NCBI GenBank assembly: GCA_016471375.1
Contig: WGLZ01000061.1
Coordinates: 1 to 40,786, forward strand
Origin: Cyanobacteria bacterium RI_101
Lineage (GTDB): Bacteria; Cyanobacteriota; Cyanobacteriia; Cyanobacteriales; Microcystaceae
Length of the DNA: 40,786 bases
Direction of reading: 5' to 3'
The notes under the pieces are model-generated. The model was given only the letters and a program-made list of their open reading frames with translations, did no database searches and was not told the origin of the DNA. Position numbers and translations under genes: made by a program. Of the stretch, positions 19,445 to 28,296 are shown piece by piece; positions within the stretch are counted from its first letter, which is position 1; the number at the start of each line of letters is the position of its first letter.

Positions 19445-19687
19445 ATGATCACTCAAAAAATCGCTAAATGGGGAAACTCCCTCGGTATTCGGCTCCCCCA
19501 ACCCATTATTCAGCAATTTGGATGGAAGGAGGGGGAACAAATTGCCATTACCGTGAAAGATCAACAAATTATCTTATCCCCGGCTCGACCTCGCTATAGC
19601 CTGGAAGAATTGCTCCGGGAGGCCCGGCCCGATAGCCAACACCCGGAGGCGGATTGGGGCGAGGCTAAAGGAGAAGAAGCATGGTAA
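19445..19687 (+). CDS. mazE: MazE-type AbrB-fold antitoxin
   Basis: The 80-residue protein has an N-terminal SpoVT/AbrB swapped-hairpin domain (QKIAKWGNSLGIRLPQPII, EGEQIAITVKDQQIILSP). An acidic flexible C-terminus would bind and neutralise MazF. It overlaps the toxin gene by 7 bases. It is expected to bind its own promoter as a dimer. Confidence 0.9.
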   Translation: MITQKIAKWGNSLGIRLPQPIIQQFGWKEGEQIAITVKDQQIILSPARPRYSLEELLREARPDSQHPEADWGEAKGEEAW

Positions 19688-20028
19688 AACTCAACGGCGT
19701 CGTTCCTCGACGGGGCGACATTATTGCTTTGGAGCTAAACCCCCGTACGGGAAGCGAACAGTCCGGTTATCGGCCGGCGCTGGTGATTTCCCCAGAAAAC
19801 TATAATCGCCTTTCCCGTCTCACCCTTATTTGCCCCATCACCAGCCGAGAAAAGGGTTGGCCCTTTGAAGTTAAACTGCCGCCAAACCTCAACACCCAAG
19901 GGGTTATTCTGGCGGATCAGGTTCGCTCCGTTGACTGCCAAGCAAGACAGGCCAAAATTGTGGAAGCGGTTCCCCCGGATATTTTGACGGAAGTTCTAGC
20001 TAGGTTAGAAACCCTAATCAGCTTTTAA
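19681..20028 (+). CDS. mazF: MazF/PemK-type endoribonuclease toxin
   Basis: The 115-residue toxin has PRRGDIIALELNPRTGSEQSGYRPALVIS (the basic/Thr loop and RPALVIS strand), TLICPITS and GVILADQVRSVD, all standard for MazF. It cuts RNA at short sequences; the specificity cannot be predicted. It appears intact, unlike the RelE remnant nearby. Its stop overlaps the end of convergent murG by 4 bases, marking the right edge of the island. Confidence 0.92.
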   Translation: MVKLNGVVPRRGDIIALELNPRTGSEQSGYRPALVISPENYNRLSRLTLICPITSREKGWPFEVKLPPNLNTQGVILADQVRSVDCQARQAKIVEAVPPDILTEVLARLETLISF

Positions 20029-21098
20029 GATTGCATCGATTGCCCAACGGCTTCCCGCGCGATCTGGGCTAACCGCTCGGCGCTGTCCAGCGCCGCTAGG
20101 GTTTTGGCCTGACGTCCCATGGTTTCTAAATGTTCTGGGGATTGGAGCAGATCCAAGACTTGGCGCTCTAGGCGGGCCGGAGTTAACTCCGCCTGGGGAA
20201 ACGCCAGCGCCGCCCCGGCCTGAACAAAGACCTGGGCGTTGAGGGTTTGGTGGTCCTCCGCCGCGAAGGGATAGGGAATTAACAGCGCCGGGGTGGCGGT
20301 GACGGCCAACTCCGTTAAGGTGCCGGCGCCGGCCCGGCTAACTGCGAGGGCGCCCCGTTGCAGGAGGCCCGCCATGTTGTCGTAAAAAGGCAGGGAGAGG
20401 TAATGGGGATGGCGGAAACTGCCCGCCTCGGGATCTTGGGTTCCAGTGAGGTGGACAATTTCGGCGCCGGCCTTGACCCAGGCTTCCACGCAGGGGCGCA
20501 CCAGTTGATTGACCGCCAGGGCGCCCTGGGAGCCTCCCACCACCACAATGAGGGGACGCTGGGGATCCAGGTCTAGGTCTAAGGGTTGGGGCTGATAAAA
20601 TTGCGCTCTCACCGGCGTGCCTACCCATTGCGTCCGAGCGCCGGGCAAATAACCGGCGCTGTCGGCAAAACCCAGGGCCACCCGATAACACCAGCGCCCG
20701 AACCAAATCGCCACTTTGCCGGGAATAAAGTTGGATTCGTGGAAAACGACGGGAATGCCGAGGCTTTTGGCCGCCAGAATCGTCGGCCCGGCGATATAGC
20801 CCCCGGTGGTGCAAACGACTTGAATCTTTTCTTGACGCAGTAAGCGCCGGATCTGGAAGACCGCCGCCAGTAAGCCCCAGGCGGTTTTGAGGGTTTGCAG
20901 ACCGGGTTTTCCCTGAAAGCCCCCCACCGCTACGGTATGGAGGGGATAGTCCTGGGGAACCAACTTTTGCTCCAACCGGTCCGGCGTTCCCAGCCAGATA
21001 ATCCGGTAGTCCGGGAGTTGTTGGGCCAGGGCCAGCGCCGGAAAAAGGTGGCCCCCGGTGCCGCTGGCGGCCATCAGCAGAGAAACAGATTCAGTCAT
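20025..21098 (-). CDS. murG: MurG glycosyltransferase (lipid II synthesis)
   Basis: The 357-residue GT28 enzyme transfers GlcNAc from UDP-GlcNAc to lipid I on the inner face of the plasma membrane. Motifs: SGTGGHLFPALALA near the N-terminus, FHESNFIPGKV, VVGGSQGALAVNQ, and the acceptor/UDP region SRAGAGTLTELAVTATPALLIPYP followed by AAEDHQTLNA. Length is normal. It lies 3 bases after mtnA on the same strand, so the two are co-transcribed. Confidence 0.95.
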   Translation of the reverse strand: MTESVSLLMAASGTGGHLFPALALAQQLPDYRIIWLGTPDRLEQKLVPQDYPLHTVAVGGFQGKPGLQTLKTAWGLLAAVFQIRRLLRQEKIQVVCTTGGYIAGPTILAAKSLGIPVVFHESNFIPGKVAIWFGRWCYRVALGFADSAGYLPGARTQWVGTPVRAQFYQPQPLDLDLDPQRPLIVVVGGSQGALAVNQLVRPCVEAWVKAGAEIVHLTGTQDPEAGSFRHPHYLSLPFYDNMAGLLQRGALAVSRAGAGTLTELAVTATPALLIPYPFAAEDHQTLNAQVFVQAGAALAFPQAELTPARLERQVLDLLQSPEHLETMGRQAKTLAALDSAERLAQIAREAVGQSMQS

Positions 21099-21101
21099 GG
21101 C

Positions 21102-22136
21102 TTAGACGGCGTTCAAGTGGGCTAACTGTCCGGGGGGCACGGCGCCGGCTTCAGTGATGATGGCGGTGATCAACTCCGCCGGGGTGACGTCGAAGGCGGG
21201 GTTATAAAAGTCCACCCCCTCTGGGCAGAGGCGAGTCTCCCCCAGTTGATAAATTTCCCTCGGGTCTCGCTCCTCAATGGGAATTTGGGAGCCGTCCGCC
21301 AACTCGAAGTCCACCGTCGAGAGGGGGGCCGCCACATAGAAGGGAATTTTGTGCATAGCGCAGAGCGCCGCCAAACCGTAGGTGCCGATTTTATTGGCCG
21401 CGTCCCCATTGCGGGCGACGCGGTCGGCGCCGACTACTACCGCGTCAATCCAACCTTTTTGCAAACAATGCCCCGCCATGCTATCGGTAATCAAGGTGAC
21501 GGGAATCCCTTCCTGCACGCATTCCCAGGTGGTTAACTTAGCGCCCTGGAGCCGGGGTCGGGTTTCGTCGGCAAAGAGGCGTTCTAAACGCCCCGCGGCC
21601 CAGGCGGAGCGCACCACCCCCAGCGCCGTGCCATAGCCCGCGGTGGCCAGCGCCCCGGCGTTGCAGTGGGTTAAAAGCCGCAACTTTTCCGGTTGAGCCG
21701 GGAGCGCCGCTAGGCCCGCTTCGCCGATGGCTTGACAGGTTTGCAGATCCTGAGCTTGAATCGCTTGGGCCTGGGCCAGCATTTGCGCCTTCACCTCCGC
21801 CACGTTTTCCCCCTGGGTGTAGGCGACGTTTAACATCTGGTCGATGGCCCAAAATAAATTCACCGCCGTGGGTCGGGTCTGGCGCAGTTCCTCCGCCATA
21901 AACTCCAACTGGGCTAAAAACTCCCCCAATTCCTCGGTCTCAATACTGCGAGCGCCGAGGCACATGCCGTAGGCCGCGGCCACCCCAATGGCCGGCGCTC
22001 CTCGGACAATCATCGTTTTAATGGCCCGGGCCATTTCCTGATAGTCGGTGATGGGGACCTGAATCAACTCGCCGGGCAGACGGGTCTGGTCGATTAAGAG
22101 CGCCCGGTCGTCCTGCCAGAGCACAGGGAAAATCAT
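21102..22136 (-). CDS. mtnA: Methylthioribose-1-phosphate isomerase
   Basis: The 344-residue eIF2B-like protein converts 5-methylthioribose-1-phosphate to the ribulose form in methionine salvage. Diagnostic segments: [34 protein letters not shown] (catalytic Cys) and [20 protein letters not shown] (catalytic Asp), with the late [14 protein letters not shown]. The Cys/Asp pair separates it from eIF2B subunits. A strong GGAGGAGG ribosome site precedes the ATG. Other mtn genes are not in the window. Confidence 0.95.
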   Translation of the reverse strand: MIFPVLWQDDRALLIDQTRLPGELIQVPITDYQEMARAIKTMIVRGAPAIGVAAAYGMCLGARSIETEELGEFLAQLEFMAEELRQTRPTAVNLFWAIDQMLNVAYTQGENVAEVKAQMLAQAQAIQAQDLQTCQAIGEAGLAALPAQPEKLRLLTHCNAGALATAGYGTALGVVRSAWAAGRLERLFADETRPRLQGAKLTTWECVQEGIPVTLITDSMAGHCLQKGWIDAVVVGADRVARNGDAANKIGTYGLAALCAMHKIPFYVAAPLSTVDFELADGSQIPIEERDPREIYQLGETRLCPEGVDFYNPAFDVTPAELITAIITEAGAVPPGQLAHLNAV

Positions 22137-22321
22137 GGCAACCTCCTCCAGGACGGCGCTTTTTCCCCATGATTAGGCCACCGGCGCCCTTTGGCAAGGG
22201 GGTTTAGGGAGGGGAGACCGCTATCGCCCGTTTCTGAAGTATCATTGAGTAAAACTTGCTTTTGACTCCATAGCCAAGCAGTTATTAAATTCACTCGTTT
22301 TTAACCCTGAGGATTTAAACC

Positions 22322-22501
22322 ATGCCCTATACCCAAGAAGAGGGGGGACGGCTCAACAATTTCGCCGTGGAACCCGCCGTCTATTCGGCTAAAGCGGCGA
22401 CGCCCCAAGAAAAACGGAACTTCGCCATCCTAGCGGCGCTGGCCGCGGCTCTAGTGGGAGGATTGATCGCGGTCGCGATTTTCGCCTCTCAAGGGGGCTA
22501 A
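22322..22501 (+). CDS. psb34: Photosystem II assembly protein Psb34
   Basis: This short gene encodes 59 residues, beginning MPYTQEEGGRLNNFAVEP and ending in one membrane helix (about 34-55, rich in Ala/Leu/Val). It matches Psb34, a single-helix thylakoid protein that binds CP47 during PSII assembly or repair near the high-light-inducible protein site. A GAGG ribosome site lies 9 bases upstream. The stop overlaps the last 4 bases of the convergent pentapeptide-repeat gene. It is a clear marker that the organism is a cyanobacterium. Confidence 0.92.
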   Translation: MPYTQEEGGRLNNFAVEPAVYSAKAATPQEKRNFAILAALAAALVGGLIAVAIFASQGG

Positions 22502-23706
22502 CGCCCCAAACGGTTCGGGATGCCTTCGCATCCCCCCGGCACAGTTTGACGAGTGGCTTCCCCGCCCCAGGCGCAGACATAATATCTTTGCTCGTCGTTG
22601 AGATGAAGAGCGCCGCTCAGGTTGACCCGTTCCACCACGGCGCCGGTGTATTGGCCTGTCTCATAGTCCGGCGCTTCCGTTCTGTCCCTCGGGCTGGCGC
22701 TTTGGGCGTCGCCGTAAAACAAACGAGCGCCTTTCAGATCGGCGCCGGCTAAATTGGCTTCGTAGAGGACGGCCCGAGAAAGATTGGTTTTGACTAAATC
22801 CGCCCGGCCCAAATTGGCCCGAATCAGATAAATATCGCTCAAGTCCACCCAACGCAAATCCTGCCCCGCCAAATCCGCCGCCACCAGCATGACTCCGAGG
22901 TGGATGACCCGCAAGCCCTGAACCCGGTCTTCCTGATAGCCTCCTAGTCCGTCGAAAATGGGGCGCCCGAGGTAATAGTCCCGTTTTAGGGGCGTTAAAA
23001 GCCGAGACTGGGAGAGGAAACGGAGAATTTTCGCCTTGCCCCCGGCGTCCACGCTGGCGAGAATGGCGGCGGTGCGACCTTCGGCGAAGGCCCGTTCCTG
23101 GGGCCAATCCTCTAGCATTCCCTCGTCGTTTAGCGCCAGGTCGGAAATCCCCTGAAAGTAAGCGTCGATGGTCTGCTGTTGGGTAATGCGGTTTTGTTGG
23201 ATGGTTAAGTCTTTAGAAATTACATACTGTTGCCAAGCGACGTAAACCGCCAACAGCGCAATCATAATTTGCCCCAAAGCGCCGACCCACTCCGCCCAGG
23301 AGCCAAATTCGTCGTATTTGAACTGATTGAGCCAAGCGCCGACAAGCTGAAACAGACCGAGATAATAACTCAAGACCCCTATCGCTAAGACAAAGCAGAG
23401 TCCGCTGATCAGAGAGCGGCGCTCCTGGGGGGTTAAATACCGCTGAACCCAAGAGCGCCAGGCGGGCAACAAGGCGATGAGGGAAAACATCAACGCCAAG
23501 ACCGCCCCGGAAAAGCCCAACCAGGGCCAGCGGAGACTTAATCCTAGAATCATGGCTCCTACGGCGCTTAACAGGAGCCAAGGATTACGGGACTCCACCC
23601 GTTTTTGGTAAAAGAGTTCCGCTATGGGGCGGGGCGGCGGGATGGGGGTTTCCAGAGCCGAAGCGGTTAACTCGGAGACGGGGGGTAATTGAGGATCGGC
23701 GCTCAT
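22498..23706 (-). CDS. Membrane protein with pentapeptide repeats
   Basis: The 402-residue protein has a cytoplasmic N-terminal tail, four to five hydrophobic segments (about 43-85, 97-130 and 145-165), an extramembrane helical region, then a short right-handed pentapeptide-repeat helix (about 280-340, with ADLAGQDLRWVDLSD, ANLGRADLVKTNLSRA and ANLAGADLKGARL). The end has VNLSGALHLNDEQ and two cysteines. Such proteins are common in cyanobacteria; the function is not known. It is convergent with psb34 (4-base overlap) and divergent from the ligase gene at 23763. Confidence 0.85.
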   Translation of the reverse strand: MSADPQLPPVSELTASALETPIPPPRPIAELFYQKRVESRNPWLLLSAVGAMILGLSLRWPWLGFSGAVLALMFSLIALLPAWRSWVQRYLTPQERRSLISGLCFVLAIGVLSYYLGLFQLVGAWLNQFKYDEFGSWAEWVGALGQIMIALLAVYVAWQQYVISKDLTIQQNRITQQQTIDAYFQGISDLALNDEGMLEDWPQERAFAEGRTAAILASVDAGGKAKILRFLSQSRLLTPLKRDYYLGRPIFDGLGGYQEDRVQGLRVIHLGVMLVAADLAGQDLRWVDLSDIYLIRANLGRADLVKTNLSRAVLYEANLAGADLKGARLFYGDAQSASPRDRTEAPDYETGQYTGAVVERVNLSGALHLNDEQRYYVCAWGGEATRQTVPGGCEGIPNRLGR

Positions 23707-23762
23707 GGGTTTTGGGGACAGTTTCTCCGATCATAAAATTATCTTTCCTTCTAGCGCCGCCC

Positions 23763-24509
23763 ATGACTGTCCCCGGTCGTCTGATTCCTTACTTCTCCGC
23801 TCCCGGCGCTTGGCAGATGGCGCTGGACGAGTGGTTGCTCCAGGTCTATAGCCCCCAATCTCAGCGACCGGTTTTAAGATTCTACGGCTGGGCGCCGGCG
23901 GCCATTTCCCTCGGTTATTTTCAAAAAGAATACCCGCAGTTTTGGCGGACGTTGACCTGGCGGGGGGAACCCATCGAGCTGACGCGGCGCTCCACCGGCG
24001 GCAGGGCGGTGCTCCATCAGGGAACCTTAACCTATAGCCTCGTTCTTCCCCTTCAGAATCGTAGTCGGCGTCGCTGCTACCGGCAAATTTGCCAATTTCT
24101 AACCCAAGGTTGGCGCCGTTTAGGGATCGATTTACAACCGGGAACGGCGGGACGGGACTACGGCGGTCAGACCAGTTGTTTTCACAGCGCGACCCCCGCG
24201 GATTTGACGACGCCAGAAAACGGCAAACTCATTGGCAGCGCCCAGCGTCGCTCCGGCGGTTGGCTCCTGCAACACGGCTCCATGATCCTCGACACGGATC
24301 GGGCTTTGTACGAACGAGTTTTTCAGGAACCGGCGCCTTGGCGGAGGGGTCTAAACGAAGGCGTTCGAACTTACGCTCTAGAGGAAATTACGGCGATGCT
24401 AACGGCGACGGCCCGGGAGTGTTTGGGCTTAGAGTGGCTCCCGGAGCCTCTGAACCGGGAGGAACTGGAATCCGTCAGAACCCATGCCATCTTCCCTGAC
24501 GACTCCTGA
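23763..24509 (+). CDS. Lipoate/octanoate transferase-family protein
   Basis: The 248-residue BPL/LplA/LipB-family protein has RRSTGGRAVLHQGTLTYSL (the RRxTGGxAVxHxG signature of lipoate ligases and LipM-type octanoyltransferases), GKLIGSAQRRSGGWLLQHGSM with the binding Lys, and a C-terminal helical region. It may attach octanoate or lipoate to E2 or GcvH proteins; ligase and transferase cannot be separated from sequence. The frame is open from a TTG at 23712, but the ATG at 23763 begins just before the conserved region and is chosen. Confidence 0.85.
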   Translation: MTVPGRLIPYFSAPGAWQMALDEWLLQVYSPQSQRPVLRFYGWAPAAISLGYFQKEYPQFWRTLTWRGEPIELTRRSTGGRAVLHQGTLTYSLVLPLQNRSRRRCYRQICQFLTQGWRRLGIDLQPGTAGRDYGGQTSCFHSATPADLTTPENGKLIGSAQRRSGGWLLQHGSMILDTDRALYERVFQEPAPWRRGLNEGVRTYALEEITAMLTATARECLGLEWLPEPLNREELESVRTHAIFPDDS

Positions 24510-24609
24510 ACCCTGATGAAGAATTTTTCCCCCGGTTTTCAGTCGGTGTAGTATGGTTTAGGTGAAATTCCCCCAACGGCGCTAGCCGTCCCTGTTTGTC
24601 CCCTCCCCC

Positions 24610-24975
24610 ATGCTTTCCTCCCCCAAAAAAGGCAAATCCGTCAACGCTCTAGCCGTCCGTCAACGCCCGCCCCTCAGTCCTCAACGGGCGGCGGAGGAGC
24701 AGTTTAAGCGGGAGCGGCTCCACGACGTGGAACTTTTGTTGGAGGATTTATTTGTCCGAGAAGAAGCGACCGTAAAAAAAATTCTAGACTCCCTCTACGA
24801 TATCGGCGCTATTAATATTATTAATAAAAAAATCCCTTTTCCGCCCCTGAATCGTTTGCTGAAATCTTTAGTCGGCTTGCCTAAACCCATTGCCAAACGC
24901 CTCTTGGTGCGTTGGTTTCAAAATAAATGCCCGGAACTTCTATCCCGCTGGCTGTTTAACAAGGTTAGATTTTAG
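24610..24975 (+). CDS. Conserved cyanobacterial protein of unknown function
   Basis: The 121-residue basic protein has a disordered Pro/Arg-rich N-terminus (1-25), then a helical region (EEQFKRERLHDVELLLEDLF) followed by EATVKKILDSLYDIGAINIIN. It ends with a basic, aromatic C-terminus (AKRLLVRWFQNKCPELLSRW). I recognise it as a type of small cyanobacterial hypothetical but cannot name a family. No membrane segment is clear. A TAGTAT element about 60 bases upstream could be a -10 box. Confidence 0.7.
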   Translation: MLSSPKKGKSVNALAVRQRPPLSPQRAAEEQFKRERLHDVELLLEDLFVREEATVKKILDSLYDIGAINIINKKIPFPPLNRLLKSLVGLPKPIAKRLLVRWFQNKCPELLSRWLFNKVRF

Positions 24976-25006
24976 AAATACCGTTTTGACCCGTCTGGAG
25001 AAAACG

Positions 25007-25570
25007 TCACCCAGCGCCGTTACACAAACCCGACTCTGTGCAAAACCCGGCCAAGCGCCGGTCCCAGGGATCATTTGGCAAACTTTTTAGATAACCCAAA
25101 TCAAAGACAATCCCCCAGGCGGGAATCTCCGCCCATTCCGGCCGCGCTAAAAGCCGGTCGTAGTAGCCGCCGCCGTAACCGAGACGATAACCCCTCCGGT
25201 CTCCCCCTAGCGCCGGAACCAGGATCAAATCAATATCCGACGGCGCTAAAGGTTGAGTTAAATCAGCCGGCTCGGCAATGCCATAGGCGCCGGTTTTTAG
25301 ATCCCGCCCCGGTTTCCAGCCATACCAGCGCAAATCGGCGCCGACGCAGACCGGGAAACCCCAGATTTTCGGCAGAGTAAAAAGGGAACTGAGATCCGGC
25401 TCCTGGCGGGCGCTGAAATAAGCCAGGACGTTTTGGGCGTTTTGAAAAACCGGCCAGGCTCTCAACTGCTCACAAAGGCGTTCACTGCGGAACCGCCATT
25501 CCTGGGGAGTCAAGGCCCGGCGCTGTTGGAGGAGACGGCGCCGGAGGTCGGCTTTGGGAGAGGGAGTCAT
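25007..25570 (-). CDS. 5-formyltetrahydrofolate cyclo-ligase
   Basis: The 187-residue enzyme converts 5-formyl-THF to 5,10-methenyl-THF using ATP. It has an N-terminal KADLRRRLLQQRRAL, a central ARQEPDLSSLF, DLILVPALGGDRRGYRLGYG, and the diagnostic GYGGGYYDRLL. The frame is open upstream to 25609, but the ATG at 25570 (MTPSPKADLRRR) begins directly before the conserved region and fits the family length. It converges on the hypothetical gene to its left. Confidence 0.92.
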   Translation of the reverse strand: MTPSPKADLRRRLLQQRRALTPQEWRFRSERLCEQLRAWPVFQNAQNVLAYFSARQEPDLSSLFTLPKIWGFPVCVGADLRWYGWKPGRDLKTGAYGIAEPADLTQPLAPSDIDLILVPALGGDRRGYRLGYGGGYYDRLLARPEWAEIPAWGIVFDLGYLKSLPNDPWDRRLAGFCTESGLCNGAG

Positions 25571-25623
25571 GGATCGGTTTGTAACGAAATGTAAAGATTT
25601 TAGCGTCATAGCGGCTTAGAGGC

Positions 25624-25652
25624 TTGACAGTTTGCGGGCAAGCGGTTAAATT
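25624..25652 (+). promoter_or_regulatory. Candidate sigma-70 promoter for the RHH-ycf46 pair
   Basis: A perfect -35 box TTGACA (25624-25629) is followed after 17 bases by TAAATT (25647-25652), a 4-of-6 match to -10. It lies 39 bases before the ATG at 25691. Confidence 0.4.
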
Positions 25653-25690
25653 GGGTCGCTATACCCACCGGGTACTTTATTTAAAGCGCC

Positions 25691-26038
25691 ATGCAGGACA
25701 AGCAAAAAGTCACGCTTTACCTCCCTCCCGGCATTCACCGGCAACTCAGGATCCGCTCGGCCATCGACGCGGAATCCATGTCGGCCATTGTGGAGCGGGC
25801 CGTTGACTTCTACCTTAAACACCCCGAGCAAGTCGAAGCGGAGAATCAAGCCACCTACGGCAAAACCCATCAGGTTCACATCTGTCCCGAATGCGACGCC
25901 GCCTTGGTGATGCGGGACGGCCAGATGACTTCTCTGAAAAATCAGCCCAGCGTCCTGGCCGAAGACTTCTCCCTCGAAGAACTGGAAACCGTGGCCCCGG
26001 CGCCGGAAACCCCGGAGCGCCTGCTCATTCCCTGTTAA
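25691..26038 (+). CDS. Ribbon-helix-helix protein
   Basis: The 115-residue protein has an N-terminal Arc/CopG-like fold: QKVTLYLPPGIHRQLRIRSA (beta-strand, helix A), then the second helix SMSAIVERAVDFYLKHPEQV. The middle carries HICPECDAALV, a Cys pair that looks like half of a zinc-ribbon, and the C-terminus is acidic. It is likely a DNA-binding regulator. It precedes ycf46 by 30 bases and is probably co-transcribed with it. Confidence 0.75.
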   Translation: MQDKQKVTLYLPPGIHRQLRIRSAIDAESMSAIVERAVDFYLKHPEQVEAENQATYGKTHQVHICPECDAALVMRDGQMTSLKNQPSVLAEDFSLEELETVAPAPETPERLLIPC

Positions 26039-26068
26039 TCGCTCCGCCCCCTACCCTTGGTCGATCCC

Positions 26069-27577
26069 ATGAAAGAAGAGCTGAGTATTCTCGTTCAAGC
26101 TCAATATCCGTTGATCTACTTGGTCACCTCTGAGGAAGAGCGGGCCGAGCAGGCCATCGCCCGGATCGCCCAACAAAAAACCCAGCACCAACGCTTGTTT
26201 GTCTGGACGGTGACGCGGGGTTTTACGGAATACGGGAAAGGGCAACAAACCCACCACAACACCATCTCTCCCGAGGCGGCTATTGAATGGGTCGTCAGAC
26301 AATCGGAGGCGGGGATCTTTATTTTCAAAGACCTCCATCCCTTCATTTCGGCGCCGGCGGTGACCCGTTGGCTCCGGGACGCCATCGCCAGTTTTAAGGG
26401 CACCGAGAAGTTAATCCTGCTCATGTCTCCCTATATGGAGATTCCCCTCGAACTGGAAAAGGACGTGGTGGTGCTAGATTTTCCCTTACCCAATTTGGGG
26501 GAATTGCAGAGCGTGCTCCAGCGCCAGTTGGATAAAACCCGCTCCCGCCGGGCCGCGCCGGACGTTCAGGAAAAACTGCTCAAGGCGGCGCTGGGGCTGA
26601 CCCAGGACGAGGCGGAGAAGGTGTACCGCAAAGCCCACGTGAAAGCGGGAAAACTGACGGAAACGGAAGTGGACATCGTCCTTTCCGAGAAAAAGCAGTT
26701 AATCCGCCGCAACGGCATCCTCGACTACATCGAAGAGGACGAAACCCTCAACGCGGTGGGGGGCTTGGACGAACTCAAACGCTGGCTGACCCAGCGCTCC
26801 GACGCCTTTACGGAAAAAGCGAGGGAGTACGGGTTACCCCAACCCAAGGGGATGCTTATCCTCGGGGTTCCGGGGTGCGGTAAATCCCTCATCGCCAAGA
26901 CCACCTCCCGCCTCTGGAGCTTACCCCTCCTGCGGTTGGACATGGGGCGGGTCTATGACGGCTCCATGGTGGGGCGCTCGGAGGCCAACCTGCGCAACGC
27001 CCTCAAAACCGCCGAGTCCATTTCCCCGGCGATCCTCTTCATCGACGAACTGGACAAAGCCTTCGCCGGCGGCGCCGGTTCCGGGGATTCCGACGGCGGC
27101 ACCTCCAGTCGCATCTTTGGCAGTTTCCTGACCTGGATGCAGGAAAAAACCTCGCCGGTGTTTGTCATGGCCACGGCCAACCGGGTGGAGCGCCTACCGG
27201 GGGAATTTCTCCGCAAGGGGCGCTTCGACGAAATCTTCTTCGTGGATCTGCCCACCCCCGAAGAGCGCGGGGCTATTTTTAAGATTCACCTCGCCAAGCG
27301 GCGCTCCGACATTAGCCGCTTTGACCTAGAGCAGTTGGCGACGGTGAGCGACGGCTTTTCCGGCGCCGAGATCGAGCAGGCGGTGATCGCCGCGATGTAC
27401 GAAGCCTTTGCCCAGGAGCGGGAATTTACCCAACTGGACATTATCGCGGCCATCAAATCCACCCTGCCCCTCTCCCGGACAATGATGGAACAGGTGACGG
27501 CGCTGAGAGACTGGGCCCGCCAGCGCGCCCGCACCGCTTCCGCCTCCGCGGCTGAATATCAGCGCATGGAGTTCTAA
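26069..27577 (+). CDS. ycf46: Ycf46-like AAA ATPase
   Basis: The 502-residue protein has an N-terminal inactive-like domain (1-230), then an AAA+ domain with Walker A GVPGCGKSLIAK (about 266-277), Walker B ILFIDELDKAF, and the arginine-finger region ATANRVERLPGEFLRKGRF. This is the chloroplast-encoded Ycf46 family, universal in cyanobacteria and linked to photosynthetic inorganic-carbon use, though its target is unknown. The frame opens at a TTG (26057), but the ATG at 26069 is chosen as the first normal start and aligns with MKEELSILVQAQYPL. Confidence 0.9.
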   Translation: MKEELSILVQAQYPLIYLVTSEEERAEQAIARIAQQKTQHQRLFVWTVTRGFTEYGKGQQTHHNTISPEAAIEWVVRQSEAGIFIFKDLHPFISAPAVTRWLRDAIASFKGTEKLILLMSPYMEIPLELEKDVVVLDFPLPNLGELQSVLQRQLDKTRSRRAAPDVQEKLLKAALGLTQDEAEKVYRKAHVKAGKLTETEVDIVLSEKKQLIRRNGILDYIEEDETLNAVGGLDELKRWLTQRSDAFTEKAREYGLPQPKGMLILGVPGCGKSLIAKTTSRLWSLPLLRLDMGRVYDGSMVGRSEANLRNALKTAESISPAILFIDELDKAFAGGAGSGDSDGGTSSRIFGSFLTWMQEKTSPVFVMATANRVERLPGEFLRKGRFDEIFFVDLPTPEERGAIFKIHLAKRRSDISRFDLEQLATVSDGFSGAEIEQAVIAAMYEAFAQEREFTQLDIIAAIKSTLPLSRTMMEQVTALRDWARQRARTASASAAEYQRMEF

Positions 27578-27721
27578 CAGGCTTTCCCCAATGCCTTTGG
27601 CGGCGGGGAAAAAACGACTAGCCCTTGGGCTGGTCTTCATAACCCAAGCCGTCTTTCCCAGAGCGGCGTATTTCCCAACTCTCAACTTGTTGTTGTTGCT
27701 TTTCTTTGGAGGAAACTTCCC

Positions 27722-28072
27722 ATGTCCCACTTCAGCACCTTACGGACCAAAATCACCGACGCCGAAATCCTCAAAACCTCTTTACAGGATCTGGGGATTG
27801 TCACCAAAATCGACGCCGACGTCCGGGGCTACAACAGCCAACGGGTACGGGCTGACATCGTCGCCGTCCTCGATGGCGAATACGACCTCGGTTGGTCTCG
27901 TAACAGCGACGGTTCCTTTGATTTGATCGCCGACCTTTGGGGCGTCGCCAAAAAACACAATCAAACGGAATTGATCAACGCTATCAACCAAAAATACGCC
28001 GTTAACAAAACCCTGACGGAAGTCAAACAACGGGGTCTGCAAAACGCCAATGTTAAATTGGTCGTCCAATAG
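27722..28072 (+). CDS. ycf35: Ycf35 (DUF1257) protein
   Basis: The 116-residue protein begins MSHFSTLRTKITDAEIL and continues with LKTSLQDLGIV, YDLGWSRNSDGSFDLIADLWGV and the end KQRGLQNANVKLVVQ. This is the Ycf35/DUF1257 family, conserved in cyanobacteria and red-algal plastids, of unknown function. A strong GGAGG lies 8 bases upstream of the ATG. It is the third gene after the RHH-ycf46 pair, with 144 bases between, and is followed by a strong terminator. Confidence 0.92.
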   Translation: MSHFSTLRTKITDAEILKTSLQDLGIVTKIDADVRGYNSQRVRADIVAVLDGEYDLGWSRNSDGSFDLIADLWGVAKKHNQTELINAINQKYAVNKTLTEVKQRGLQNANVKLVVQ

Positions 28073-28130
28073 ACTCTTCTTGAACAGACTCTATTGAGAT
28101 TCGTTTAACTCGCGTTCCCAAACTGAATTG

Positions 28131-28161
28131 GAGCTAACTCTTAGGAGTTGGCTCTTTTTTT
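28131..28161 (+). terminator. Rho-independent terminator after ycf35
   Basis: Stem GAGCTAACTC/GAGTTGGCTC (10 bp with one G-T wobble pair) with a TTAG loop is followed by seven T (28155-28161). It is the cleanest intrinsic terminator in the window. Confidence 0.85.
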
Positions 28162-28189
28162 ATAGCGGTATTCTCTCGACTGTTTTAGC

Positions 28190-28236
28190 TCCCCTTCTCC
28201 CTCCTTCGGCTACGCTCAGGGAACGGGAGAAGGGAG
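28190..28236. repeat. Dispersed palindrome after ycf35
   Basis: Arms CCCTTCTCCC (28192-28201) and GGGAGAAGGG (28225-28234) flank a CTTCGGCTACGCTCAG core (28204-28219). It combines the two palindromic repeat types seen elsewhere in the window, and lies just past the terminator. Confidence 0.75.
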
Positions 28237-28296
28237 CGCGGTCGAAGGGTATGGGGGCAAGCGAAGAGCGTTCTCATTTGGGGCTATCTTGTTGGT

